Of a stretch of 64,000 nt of DNA, positions 23,530-36,790 are shown one piece after another; the first letter of the stretch is position 1, and each line of letters begins with the position of its first letter. The DNA is from Adenanthera pavonina (lineage: Eukaryota > Streptophyta > Magnoliopsida > Fabales > Fabaceae). The stretch is taken from assembly GCA_026686845.1 (NCBI GenBank), contig JAIVEN010000008.1, positions 38,072,501 to 38,136,500 on the forward strand, in the 5' to 3' direction. Under the pieces are notes generated by a model. The model did not search any database. It saw nothing but the letters and a program-made list of their open reading frames with translations, and was not told where the DNA came from. The position numbers were made by a program, and so were the translations under genes.

Positions 23530-26240
23530 AAAAGCTTCAGAAGAAATGACACCTATGGGCAAGAATCCTACCAAGCAACGAATCAATCAGTTGACTTTCC
23601 AAACTCAGCTAACCCAAAGCATGAATTGAAGATTTCTGAGTGCAATATCAGTGATGGCCATTAAAGACAGACATGATCTCTCTTATTCCCTAAGCAATCA
23701 ACACATGGTATTGTACAAATGGCTGACATCATCCTTCTCTGTTGCTCTCTTACTGTCATAGGCTCCATTGCAATTGTAACTGTCACCTCTTCTACAGGGC
23801 TTTACTTGAGACAGAACAGTTCAGACTTCAGAGCGATTCTTCAATTAATGTTTGAAGTGGAAGGCAAGTCCTGATTGTGGATGCAGCAGCATCCCATCTT
23901 CGGAAACAACATGATGATGTGATTACAACAGAGTTATTTTCATAATGCCTCTATAAGGTTCAAGTTTAACTGGATAATAGGTTATTTCAGATGCCTTGAT
24001 CAAGTTATTGTTTAATTGTTTTATTTGAGAACAATTTGACATTTTAAAAGAGAAAAGATAAAATTACCTGTATAAAAAATGGAAAATAGAATCTCAAACA
24101 AAACGAAGAGGCATCAGTAGTAGCATATTAATGATTTTCATGGATTGAAAAGAGATTCAATCATGAGCTCAAATCAAAGAAATAAAATATGAAGGCAAAA
24201 GCGAGTGCAGCATGTACCTTCAATTTGAATACAAAATGCAAAGAGCCCTGAACGACTAGAGATTGAGCTTCTGATCACAAGAGGAACGTGAAGCCAGTGG
24301 GGCCGCTCTAAGAAACTGATGGCAAGTCCTGCTTATGCTAAAGTTTCAGCTTAGGGTGGCACATCAAGCCTCCATATCTTGCGTCAATCAAAATATCATC
24401 AACCAGCTTTATACATATCCTGCTCTTTTATGTAAATTATTAACAGATGAAATATAATCATATATAACTAATTACTCAGAGATTCTTAATTTGAACATAT
24501 TCTATTCTTTTCTCTTGGAAAGTTGATAATAATTCCTTATTATCCCTTAGAGTGAGTCTATGTTTATGCTTCTCCAAGACCACTAGTGACCATCACATAA
24601 TTCTTTTCTTTTATTTTTTAAGTCTGATGAAACACAATAACAATGCAAACTTTTTTCATCAAAAAATGAGGGTAGTGAAACAAGCAAAAGGTGGTATTCC
24701 CAAATACGCCTAAATACAGCTCAGATTTATTTAGCTTATAAACCAAAGTTAGGAGCACAAGAAAATTCACGTGAAGCATAGGGTACAATTAACTCAAGCA
24801 CAGAGTAAGAAAGTACTTACTGTTGCGAGTGGCTGCACTTTTGCATCCAGAAAAATACCACTCAAGTTCTCTGAGAAGAAATCTACTCATGACAACAACC
24901 TCAAAAAGAATCATAGTTCACTTTCGTAAGAAAAGAATGGGAGCATTAAAGCATATCAAGTTATAGAGAGAGGTAACCCACACAGCTTTCGGAGAAACTG
25001 TATTTAATTTCTTTGTATTGCTTTTCTTTGTTCCAGAGTACAAATTTGAGTTGCGAGGGGTGAAAGATTATGTTATCAATCTTGGATTAGCATCCATCTC
25101 CAAATGCAATACGAGATTCCTGAATAACCTGATTGAGATTTGGTGTGGAACTTTACCATATCCCCATCTTCAAAGTAATTGCAGTCAATGTAGAATGCTT
25201 TCTCCTATGTGAATTGAGGAAGAATGGAGAAAGAAATGAAACCCAACAATTGCATCAGATTCAATTCAAACCATCACCAAGTTTAACTACATTACTAAGT
25301 TCAGTGAATAGAAGTCACGAGCATAACAAACATTAGTAAATGTTATACAATGCCACTGACTACATAAACACTATTTACTACTAGATGAGTGGTATCACTT
25401 CTGCATCTACAAAATTAACACTCAAGTTCTTTTAGAAGAAATATACTCAGAGAAATAATTCAAACAAAAATAATTCAAAATCTAATTTTGCGCAAAGAAA
25501 ATTTGTGAAGAAGCGAATTAAAGCATATAAATAGATATCTTTAAAAGTAATCCTTTTGTTTAACAAAGTCAATCAATTAATTCGTTCATTTATTTATTTT
25601 TATTGCCAAAATTATGTTTGAAAACACATCAAAATGAAGAGATGTACAAATTGCAATAAATATATTATCTAGTACATTTTGCAAAATGAACAAGTGAAGT
25701 CATAATGTTATTTCATCATCATTGCCTCTGTTTTTTTTTTTTCAACTCTATCTTGAAAACTTAATATTATTCCTAATTTATTTATTGTTTAAGGAGAGCA
25801 TGTCTGTGTTTTTCCATTCCAATGGTTCTTTTCTTTATTTTACTTTTAGAAGATGAAAAAAACATAGAATACACACATTCTTTAAAAAGCTTATTTGAGA
25901 AACGGGTGTAAATATGATAAAGAGCATGAAATGAATCAAAAAAAGAAATTAATGAAACTTGTGCTACAAGAGTCAATTATGATTAACATTACATTAGAAT
26001 AATGACTGAAGTTTAGCTTCACTACAGAGCACAGTCAACAAGAATCAGCAGGGCAACAAAAATCAGCAAAAACTATACAATGCAACACGGTAAAAACGAA
26101 GTACTTACTGTCACATATATGACTGCACTTCAGCATGTAGAGTAAATATATATATATATCTATATCAGTGAAATTCTTTAAGAAGTTAAAAAAGAAATTA
26201 GATTCTAATTTTGTTAAAAAAAATAATAACTAAGAGGTAC
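23530..26240 (-). repeat. Decayed 3' flank of TNL unit A
   Basis: Words such as AATGGCTGACATCAT, then CTGTCATAGG, then TCCATTGCAATT (23719-23775) recur at 31.47, 39.54 and 60.52 kb. 24196-24380 matches 61432-61620. Near 24840 the minus strand has a segment ending ACAGTAAGTACTT, a splice donor that also occurs near 26105 and in units B and D. 25030-25220 resembles the far end of the TNL 3' region. The stretch is therefore decayed untranslated exons and flank of the duplicated unit, with no intact gene. Confidence 0.5.
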
Positions 26241-26297
26241 CTGAAAAGATATCAAAGAAATTGGATTTCTCAGTGGATCTTTTCTTTCGTCATGCTT

Positions 26298-29200
26298 TCA
26301 AATTTTAGTTGCAAAAGTCATCAAGATTAAGATATTTCTTGGATTTTGTAGCCAACCACAACTCCAACTCCAATCCCAGAGGAGCAGGCTGAAAGACACC
26401 AGATTTCTCCAACTTCTTTGTTGGGGGAGTCGTCCTTCAACATCAATATCTTCAGCATCATCCCTCTTTCTTTTCCTACCCAATTCTAACTCCAACCCCC
26501 ACTCCCTCCCCGACTCCAACTCTCAGGCATATATTGGGTAGACTCCACATGCTTTTATCTACTCATGCCTGGCAAATCTCATTTTCTTCATTAGAAAATT
26601 CAACAATGAATTTGCATGCCAACTTGCCATGATAATTTGTTCGAGCATGTTCTAATTCATACCATAGAAAAACATGATCGGAACTCAAGATCTTGACATC
26701 AAAAATATCTTCGTCATATGTAACAAACCTTTTGTACTTATCATCGATAGAATACTCACAGTAAATTTCATGAATTTCTTGGGTCAACTGAGGAAGGACG
26801 CAGCAAAACAGGAAGCCGCATAATTGATGAAGATTACGAGAAAATTCAATAGTATTGGAAGCCTCTGCTGTCTGTTTATATGGGATCCATGTTGGAACTC
26901 TGCTTTCTGGGTTACAAGCTCTTCCAAAATCATAATCCTTTCTAGCTGTTGAAATTGGTGAGAAGTGAGTTAATTCCCTAACAAAGCAAAGTGAATGCTT
27001 ATCCAACTTTACACAATTCTTGGATTCAAAGGACAGACAATCATTCTGGACTGGTGAGGCGGAGAATGCAGTCTCCAATGATGTGCATTCTGAGGCATCT
27101 AATACTTGAAGCATAGGAGGAAGTCCAAGTATAGACCTAAGCTTCCTGCACTTCCTCAAGGAAATGTTTCTCAGCCTTGAAAGATGCTCGATGCTAGCCG
27201 GCAAGCTCTGCACACTACTTTTTGCCAATGGTAAAGATACTAACCTCGTTAAGGCACTTATATTTTCTAGGATTTCTGACAAGTTTCTACATCGACTCAT
27301 AAATAGAACACGTAAATCACTCCAGGCATCAAATAGGCTTTGTAGATCCATTTTGTCATTTACTTGTGTGAATTTTTTAAGTTCAAACCACTCAAGACAG
27401 GTCAAGCAACGCAATTTGTTTATTGGAAGACTCTTCAGCCTTCGACCATAGAGTTCAACCTTAGTCCCGTAAAACGACCAATTGGAAAATGCAATATTTT
27501 GATTTCACTCTTTCCTAAATATAATTTCGTCATTTTCTCCGATGACAAGCAAAATTTCTGAAGGCTATTACATGAATAAACATCGGGGTCAACCAAAGAT
27601 TTTAAATGAGTATGACTTTCAAGACTCTCTAGATTCAAGCACCCCTTAACATCTAATGTAACGAGTGAGTGGAGAGATAAAATAGATGGATGAACACTAC
27701 ACAAATTTTCACACCCTCAGAGAACTATTCTTTCAATCTTATGCACCCCAGAGAAATCAGGCAACTCCATCAATTGTTTGCATCCCCACAAATTTATTGT
27801 CTTTAGATTCATAAGATTCTGTGATAATAAAAAGAGAAAAATTACACGGAAAACCCATCATAGTTTAATTGGACTAAGGACAAATAAAATATACATTATT
27901 AGTATATAAGTACATGTACTCCATCCCAAAGCTTTTCAATACAACTATTTGACATGCGAAGTTCAACAAGTTTCTCAACACAAAAGCCTAATGGCAGAGA
28001 CTCCAAAGGATATTCATTCCAATGCAATTACCTTAATTCATTAGGAAATGATTCAAGACCAAAAGGAAGTTTTAAATTAGATCCCCTGACCTCTATGCCC
28101 AAATTGGAAGAATAGAATTTGAGAATTCTCAAATTTCTCATCTTGGTGAAGGAGTCGCAATTCAATTGTAGATCTCTAGTTTGAGCCATATTCAACGTGA
28201 GACCTTCAATTTCATCGGTTTCCTACCATTAAAAAAAATCAAAATGATATTAAAGTTGTCAAGAACTATCTCAAATAAATAAAAATAAAAATAAAAAATA
28301 AGTTAATGTTTATGTATCTTTCTCTTATCATATTATTTTTCAATAGATAATAAATTTCTTCGGGATTGTTCAATTGACTACATCTTTTGGAATGTTCGAT
28401 AGATTCCTAACGAACTATTTGCTTACTCATTTGTCATATTAAATCATGCATTTCAATTCTTCCATCCCTTTTTATTTTTATGAGAGCTTTATTTACAAGG
28501 TTTTCGATTCCACTAACTACGTTGAAACCGCAAGCATCTAGCACCTTGATAGCATTATCTTTTGGCTCTCCCACGCAAAAAATGCAATATCTAAAAATAT
28601 CTCCTTGTCAACAACATCTAATCCATCATAACTCACATTCAATATATCTTGAATGTGCTGATGGATATACTTCTCCAGTTTGCTAAGCTCACTTTCCCAA
28701 TATGCTTTATCTCTAGAATGAAAATGTGAACCCAAAACTTCTAAAGCTAGAGGAAAACCTCCAGCATAGGAAGCTATCATTCTTGATAGCTCTTCATATC
28801 CCATGTTAGGATGACTTTGGTTGAAGGCATTTAAGCTGAAAAGTTTAAGTGATTCTCAGAAGTTCAGTCCCTTGACTTCATGTATATGTTTGTCAAGAAT
28901 TCCCCCACTAATAAGAATATGCTTGTCTCTAATTGTTACAATCACTCTACTGCCGGATCCTAGGTAATGTTGTTCTCCAACCAGATCTTTTAGCTGTTTT
29001 GAGGTGCCCACATCATCAAGCACAATTAAAACTTTCTTCCGATGCAGTCTTCTCATAATGGATCTTTCTCTCAATGCATCATTCATATTGAGATTTTGTT
29101 GGTTTAATAATTCACAAATAAGTTTTTGATGCAAATCATCCAAGCCATGATTATTTTTTTATTATTCTCTCACATTTTTTAAGAAGCAATGACTTTCTTA

Positions 29201-29400
29201 TCAAATATAACATGAGCCAGAGTTGTTTTACCTATACCTCTGGGACTCCAAATTCCAAAAATTCGGACTTCTTTCTACTCAATTTCCATTAATGATTCAA
29301 TACTAGCAAAATTTTGGTGAAATCCAGCAAGGCATTTTGGCTCAATCGGATTTTTATCATCCAATTGTTTGAAGATATCTTTGACTAAATTAATAATAAG
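26298..29400 (-). pseudogene. TNL pseudogene, copy A (NB-ARC, LRR, C-JID; no TIR)
   Basis: Exon with NB-ARC (about 29400-28329): P-loop IWSPRGIGKTT, where IWGMGGIGKTT is usual; kinase-2 LIVLDDV; SRVIVTIRDKH; FPLALEVLG; a decayed MHD. It has several stops at 29150-29270, loses a piece after the P-loop, and has a damaged splice donor at 28328 (AT instead of GT). LRR exon 28222-27914 has a stop (ELR* where tyrosine is usual). The last exon, from 27818, has a stop near 27718 and a frameshift near 27440, then LRRs and a C-JID domain (SRVPTWIPYKQ, LSSDHVFLWYELEHA). A conserved acidic tail lies out of frame at 26298-26519. No TIR is found to the right of 29400. It cannot encode a full receptor. Confidence 0.85.
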
Positions 29401-31319
29401 AGACAATAGATAATTTTATTTTATGCTGACGTCATATCAATAAATAATAAAAAGTAATAAGTAGTTTTAACTTTATATTACTAGATTTAAATTTCATAAA
29501 ACTATTTATGTAAATTTTGAAGTCATGAAGAAAACAATAAATCATCTGGTGGATCTCACCATTAGAGAATCTATAATTTTGATCTCAATTGACTTGACTC
29601 AATAATCAAGCATTGGGAAAAAAATTCTGATATAATTGAAACTTCAAAAACTATTGGATTTATTTTGGTCATCTTAGAAACTTATAGATTAAGTGTTGGG
29701 TTCTCATAATTTTATAACATAATTGAGGTGGATTAAATATATAAGTTTTTTTCTAATTATTAAATTCATTATTCTTGTATGGAAAATGGATGTGTAAAAT
29801 ATCAACAAAGAATTTCTAACATTGACTATATGTATGACTCAAATATAGAAAGAAAGTATTGTGGCCAAAAAAAAAAAAGTAAGAAAGAAAGCATTTAATT
29901 AATCATGCACATAAGCTCTGATTAATCGGCTCCTTGCGAGTTTTTCTAAATCACAATAGAAACTATGCATAGTATATTAATTAGTAACATTGGTCCAGAT
30001 TAATTATTATTATTATTCAAATTCAATTATAATCTTTTTATTATTTTGAAAATAAAAATATGATAATTTTTTATTTGCAATATTATTTATTATTTTATTT
30101 TGCTTTAATTTTTTACATTAAAAAGGCTTGTAAAAACGTTTTCAAAGACAATTTTTCTATAGCTCAAAATTTTTATTTTTATTTTTTGTTTATTTTGTTT
30201 GTTAAATTTATATACAACTACAGACGTCTTTTTAGATTACACGAAGAAATTTAAATTTATATTTAAAATTTTTAAGAAAAAAAAACATGACAGTTTGTAC
30301 ATTTAAAAAAAATTATCAAATCAATTAACATTGATAGATAATTTGATTTTATATTAATGTCATATCAATAAATAATAATGAATTATTTTAACTTTATTAC
30401 ATATTGATTTCATACAATTATTTATATAAATTTTGAAGTCATCGAAAAGTCAAGAAATTATCTGGTGCACTTTACCATTACACAATCTATAATTTCATTT
30501 TTTGGGGGAAAGCAATGCGATTTTCATAACTCTCATGTACCTACCTCTACTGACTGGACTCAGTTTAATCAAGTAATGGAAAAAAGTTTTGATATAATTA
30601 AAACTTTAAAAACTAATTAATTACTCCGTGAATCAATGGGTAAATTTTAACTCATCTAAAGTGCGAAAAGTTTTTATATGTTTTTTTATTGGATTCATTT
30701 TACTTAAGAAACTTTTACTTACAAATTAAGCGATGAGCTCTCATAATTGAAGCAGCTCCTGCAACATAGTTATTTTCATTTTTTGTGTAAAATATGGATG
30801 GGAGATCCAGAAATTTTAAATATATATATATATTATATTAAGACAATAAAGTCGTTTTTTCCCTTTAAAAAAGGACTATACAAGACTTTTCAAATGTTTG
30901 AAATATGTCTCAAAGTTCATTATCAAAACGGCATAATTAAACTGCACATTTTCCCCGTGTGTGACTAGTTGAAATATCTTTTAACTCTAGAAAAAAAGAA
31001 AAGAAAAGAAAAGGAGTGAGGACTGAAATCTTAACACTTATTAAAGATAGAATTTGTTGAAAAAAAAAATTACTTAAATGTTGGATAACTTGTGCACTGA
31101 GAGAGATGGCAATTACAAAAATGATACGTACACTAAACATAACACAAATATATGCCCTGGTATTTGTAACATTGATTCGGCCATACCATTTTCTGGAAGG
31201 ATCAGAGTAAGGTTCATAAAATGGTGGTGGTGCAGAGTGATTCTTGAAATTGGACATAACTATAGCTTTTGGATTTGAAATTAGACAAAATCAATGTTGC
31301 TTTAAAAAATGAGTGATGG
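29401..31319. repeat. Spacer with a degenerate direct duplication
   Basis: 29403-29730 and 30326-30760 are diverged direct copies: both have GTCATATCAATAAATAATAA, then AAATTTTGAAGTCAT, then AATCTATAATTT, in the same order about 920 bases apart. Between and after them the DNA is very AT-rich with no gene. 30745-30960 resembles 19530-19690 (both near AAAATATGGATGG). Nothing else is recognised. Confidence 0.5.
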
Positions 31320-32543
31320 TGGTGCATTCCGTTTTCCAGAAACAGAGACTTGACTAAATCATCATAACAATAAGATGAACTCATTCTACTGCTCTGAGAT
31401 ACAAAAACGAGAACGAGCAATGACAATGCTTCAGAAGAAATAACATCTGTGGACAAGAATCCTTTCAGGCATTGAATGGCTGGCATCATCTTTCTCTGTT
31501 GCTCTCTCTGTCACAGGCACCATTGCAATTGTATTCACCACCTCTTCTATGTGCTTTTCATCATTTTAGGAGACTGAAAAGAGAATAAATCATAAGCTGG
31601 AATCAAAGAAATGAAATATGAGGGGAAAAGAAAATGCAGCATTTATATAACTTACTAACAGATCATGTAGAGTCATATAAATGTGAAGACTTCAGAGAGA
31701 AACAGGATTATCAGTTTTGCGCTTTTCGTGACTCCTGTATAGCATATTTTGTAATGCTTTTGCATCAGAAAAATACCTTCTCTGGCAAAATTTTGCCCAT
31801 GATAACAAACTAAAACAGAATCAGTAGTCTATCTTGATAACAAACGGAGAGAATCAAAGCACATCAAAAGAATTAGATATATCAAATCTTGACCAATTTT
31901 TTCATACAACTACCTAATATTTGATTTTATTAAGATTCAAACTTTGTCGAGTTCAAATAGAAGGTAGCTCTCTTATCATAATTTTTTTATTCATACTATT
32001 AAAACCTTCAACTTTTAGAGATATCAATTTTTGGAAAAAAAAATATATGTATATATATATACACTGTAACATTTCAAAAAAGGAAAATCAGAATCTAATT
32101 TTGAGAACAAGGAATTAAAACATATTAATAGAATTGGACAATAAAAAACAGATTTATAATTTTTAGAAGATTAAATGACATAGTCAGATATAAATATTCT
32201 TATATAAGAATGGATTTAAGAAACAGTTGTAATTAATTAAGAGAAAGGGCATGAAATGAATCAGAAAAATGAAGGAAACTGGTGCCATGAGAGTGAACTG
32301 CTTACTGTCATACATATGACTGCACTTGAGCATTCAGAGAAATATGAGGGAAATTCTTGGAGAAGAGACCTGATGATTAAAGCATTTCAAACTAACCGCT
32401 TTGCTCTTTCAAGAAATTTCATTCACTGCATATGTAAAAGTAAAGCATATATATTAATTTATATAAAATAGAAAGTTGCATATATAGTGGAGGATAGCTT
32501 ATAATGAAAGGAGCAGGAGGCACCTGTAAAGATATCAGAGAAA
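31320..32543 (-). repeat. 3' flank of TNL unit B with probable untranslated exons
   Basis: 31473-31570 carries the same module as the other units (GGCTGGCATCATC, then CTGTCACAGG). At about 32525 the minus strand has GATATCTTTACAG|GTGCC, and at about 32310 CATATGTATGACA|GTAAGC. These donor-like sites are conserved in A and D, implying that transcripts of gene B may continue through spliced untranslated exons. 31640-31700 resembles part of the D flank. Confidence 0.5.
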
Positions 32544-32773
32544 TCATATTTCTCTTCGCTCCTTTTCTGTCATCTTGCGTACAAATTTGAGTTGCAAGGG
32601 GTGAGAGATGAAGTTATCAAGACTAATAGATTTCCCGGATTTAGTAGCCAACCCCAACTCCAATTCCAATCCCAAAGGAGTAGGTTGAAAGACACCAGTT
32701 TTCTCCAATTTCTTTGGTTGCAACGAGTCATTCTCCAACATCAATATCATCAGCATCATCTCCCTTTCTTTTC

Positions 32774-35700
32774 CTACCCAACTCCCAAGTCGGAATCATA
32801 TATGGGGCATACTCCGCATGCTTTTATAGGGACATTGACATCGCAATGGACGCGCTCAAAATGCTTCCTAACCCAATAGAAAGCAGAGAATTCACAAGTA
32901 ATCTTCCCATGATAACTTTTTTGAGCATCATCTTGAGGAAATTTTTCATGCCATAGGAAAACATGATCCGAATTCAAGTCCTTAAAACTACACGAGTAGG
33001 AGAATATGTGGTTATCATCAAGGGAGCACTTACAGCAAACATTTAAAGATTCCTTTGAGGTGAAATTAGAAAGAACACAGCAATACACCATGCCGAGGGG
33101 TGGTTCAAGATTACAAGTAAATTCAACAGTATTAGAAGCCTCTGTCATTTGTTTATATCTGATCCAGTTTGGAACTCTGCTTCCTGAGTAACAAGCTTTA
33201 GCCTCATAACAAGGCTGAGTAAAGATTGAAATAATTGAGAAATAAGTTAATTTCTCAATAAAGTGATGTGAAGGCTCATCCAACTTCACACAATTACACA
33301 AGTTAAACAAGTCGAGAGACGGGAATCCCGTTTGAGACAGAGAGTTGGAGAATACAGTCCCCAATGAAGTGCATTCCGAGGCATCTAATTCAATTAGGGC
33401 GGGAGGAAGTCCAAGCATAAACCTAAGCCTCCTGCACTTTGTTAACTTAATCGTAGTAAGGTTTAAAAGATGCTCGATGGAAGCTGGCAATATCTCCACA
33501 CTAGTTCCTCTCAGTGATAAAAAATTTAAATTTGTTAAGGCACTGATATTGTCTGGGATTTCAAACAAGTTACTGCATCCACCCAAATGTAGATCCGTTA
33601 AATAACTCCAGGCATCAAATAGACTGCATAACTCCTCTTTGTCAATTACTTGTTTGAAGTTAGTAAGTACAAACACTTCAACAGATGTCAAGCGACACAA
33701 CTCATTTGTTGGAAGACTCCTCAATCTTTCACCATCGATATGTATGTCGCTAAAATTTGTAAAATGTCCATCTGTAAAATGCAGTATTTCGATTTGAACA
33801 CCTTCATATAAATATAATCCTGTCATTTCCTCTGATGTCAAACAAAAAATTTTTAGGCTACCACAATGTTCAACATTGAGCGAAATGAGAGACTTTAATT
33901 GAGTCTCACCTTCGAGGCTCTCTAACTTTGAGCAACCTTCTAGATTCAAAATACCAAGTGAGTGGAGAGACAAGATGGATGGATGAACACTGTGCAAATT
34001 TTCACAATAACCGAGGTTTACACATTTAAGATTATGAGCATTAGTGAAATCAGGCAATTCCTCCAATTCTTTGGATCCCAACAGAACTATTTCCTTTAAA
34101 TTCGCAAGATCCTATGACAATGAAAAGAGAAAATATTACTTGGAAAAGCCTTTATAATATAGAAAGCTAGATTGAAGACAAATTAGATATACATTTTTAT
34201 TATTTAAGTACCTGTACTCCATCCCAGAGCTTCTTAACTCTACTTCCTTTCATGTTCAATTCAACAAGTTTATGGGGACAAAAACCTGATGGCAGAGACT
34301 TCAAGGGATATCCATCCCAATGAAAGCATCTTAATTTCTCACAAAATAACTCGAAGTCCAAAGGAAGGTTCACATAACTCTTATTTGTTGGGGAAACAAA
34401 TTTGAGAAATCTCAAATTAGTCATTTTTCTGAAAGCATTTGCATTTAAGTCTAGATTTCTAATTTTGGACATATCTAACAACATTCCTTCAATTGCCTCA
34501 GTTCCCTGAAAAGAGAAAAAAAAGTATAATAACATAAGTACTTAAATATATCATATTATGGAGTCACATGTTTTGTTATTGAAGTTAGTGTTTTCTTCCT
34601 TACCCGATTATATTTCAATACCTCATAAATTTCTTCATGATTCCATAATCGATTACGTCTTCCTGGTTCCTTAACATGTTCTTGACAAATAATTTCCCGA
34701 CCCATTTGTTGTATTAAATCATGCATACTCACTATACCTCCAATAGTTATAAGAGCCTTATCTTCCAATGTTCTTAAGCCACTTCTCCCATGGAAGCCAT
34801 AGCTATCTAATAAAGCTATTACATGTTCTGTAATTTCATCTTTTAAAAAGCATGCAATATCTAGAAATATTTCTCTCTCTTCACGATCTAATCCATTGTA
34901 ACTCAAGATTAACACTTTTTGAATATCACCATGGGGAGTCTTTTTCAGTTTTTCCAATGCACTATCCCATTCCGCCATAGTTTTAGAACAAAGAAATGAA
35001 CCCAACACTGTCAAAGCTAAGGGAATCCCCTGAGCATAAACAACTGCTCTTTCCGAGAGTTGTTCATACCCAATTTCCGGATCGTCTTTGTGGAAAGCTT
35101 TCAAGCAGAAAAGTATTAAGGCTTCTTGATAATTCAAAGCTCTAGCTTCATATATTTTAACATTATTTCCAATGAGTAAATGCTTATCCCTTGTTGTTAT
35201 GATGACTCTGCTTTTTGGTCCCAAGCAATTACATTCTTGAGCCAAATATTCTAATTGCTTTGAACTGCTAACATCATCAAGCACAATCAAAACTTTTTTG
35301 CTCTGGAGCCTTCTCATACTAAAAGTGGATCCTACAACTTTACGTGTGCTATCAGGAAGTAGCTCAGACAGAAGTTTATCTCGGATATATGGCATGCCAT
35401 GCTTTTCTGATTGTTCCGTTAGATTTTCAATGAAGCAATAACTATCATATTGGGAGAAGTGTTTGGCAAATATAGCCTTAGCGATAGTTGTCTTGCCTAT
35501 TCCCCCCATCCCCCAAATTCCTATTCTTGGGGATTTTTGTAGTAACAATTCAATGCTCTTACAATTTTCATCAATTCCAACAAGACCTTCCAATGCACTT
35601 GGATATTTAAGATTCAATTTTTCCAAGACATCACTTACAACTTTTTGAATGAGTTTAGATTCATCCCTAAACAAGAAAAAAGGACAGAGTTAATCTATAT

Positions 35701-36527
35701 CATCATAAGAAACATCATGGATAAATATTAACGAGACCATGAGTTAAGTGATAACTAGAATTTGGGATTATCATGTATGTTATTCCTTTTATTCTTGCGT
35801 TTAAGAAAATGTGAAATAACGATAGAATTGAATAGGGCCCAAATGGACTGAATCATATATTTTTAATACTTAAAGACTAAACTTTCACAAAAGAAGGAAA
35901 AAAAAAAAAACTAAACAGTAGATGTGCCTATTGTTCAGGGACCAAAGACTATAGTCACTCTAGTAGATTAAAAAAAAATATATATGAACACTACCCTATG
36001 AGCATTGTGGAAAAGAATGAAAATTACCGATGAGATCGAGAATCCCAGCCAGATAAATTAGCAGTTTCAGTGAGAGCTTTTCTCCACTCATTAACCTCTT
36101 CTAGGTTATACGCGAAATCCTGCTCATGCTTTGCAAATGCCTGCTGGTAAGTCCCATTTTGCTTGCGAACATCAGATGGGTCAATTTTATAGAACACAGG
36201 TATCACAACCTGTCCCTCGTGCCGTCTACATCGGAGTATGTGGATGAGTTCATCCAAGCACCATTTGGAGGAAGCATAGTTTTCTGATAAAACCACCACA
36301 GATACACTGGAATCCTGGATTGCTTGGAGGAGTGATGGTGCGATCTGGTCGCCTCTGTTAAGCTTGTAATCGATGTAGGTTGTGATTGATTCATCGCACA
36401 GATCTTTGTAAAGATGACTGGTGAAGTTGGAGCGAGTGTCTTCACCTCTGAAACTGATAAACACATCATATTTCTTAGGAAGAGGTGGAAAAGAGGAAGA
36501 GGAAGAGGCTGACGCGGCAGCACCCAT
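32774..36527 (-). CDS. TIR-NB-LRR disease-resistance protein (TNL), copy B, four coding exons
   Basis: Coding exons are 36527-36028, 35666-34604, 34505-34212 and 34111-32774, all with GT/AG borders and matching phases, giving about 1064 residues. TIR (20-165): YDVFISFRGEDTR and SKWCLDEL with Glu93 in the position of the NADase glutamate. NB-ARC: P-loop GIWGMGGIGKTT (216-227), kinase-2 LIVLDDVS (293-300), SRVIITTRDKH (319-329), GIPLAL (380-385), FLDIACFL (434-441), MHD (481-483). LRRs run from about residue 525 to 830, then a C-JID domain (VPNWIRYKQ, SDHVFLWHE). The cytoplasmic/nuclear receptor family senses pathogen effectors, and TIR enzymatic products signal through EDS1. The chosen Met follows an earlier in-frame one at 36563; homologues usually start at MxAAAS-like sequence. 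The frame stops after DSDLGVG, so a tail conserved in the paralogues (32759-32544) is out of frame. It is the only intact copy here. Confidence 0.9.
35491..35516 (+). promoter_or_regulatory. P-loop site resembling the miR482/2118 target region of gene B
   Basis: The antisense of the P-loop codons reads TCTTGCCTATTCCCCCCATC, close to the miR482/2118 family, which targets this motif in many NB-LRR mRNAs and can start phased siRNAs. By eye there are about four mismatches to the family form I remember, including near the cleavage position, so this is only a candidate. Confidence 0.25.
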
Positions 36528-36790
36528 ATTGTGGTTAATTATGGATATCAGAATGCACGACAACTAGATGACCTTTCTTCTTGGCTGATAAATTTAATAG
36601 GGATGATCAAGTTTAACAGCACAGTGGTATTAATAATGCAGTTTGGTACGTCTAAAGTTGACTGGCTTATAAGTTGTATCTTCCACGAAGGGCTATTTTG
36701 CATCTAACCATCCAACCATTATTGGAGAGCACAGGAACGCCACGGTCTTTGTTCTTCCTTGACAATATGTTAATAACGAGACTCTTATTT
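36528..36790 (-). promoter_or_regulatory. Upstream region of TNL gene B
   Basis: On the minus strand a TATTAAATTTATC stretch (about 36588-36600) lies 60-75 bases before the start codon and could act as TATA. A TTGAC core (W-box type) occurs near 36657 on the plus strand. No experimental start site can be inferred. Confidence 0.3.

Noticed and set aside
36203..36523. Second open frame on the same strand in the TIR exon
   Set aside because: Alternative frame of the TIR coding exon with no domain.
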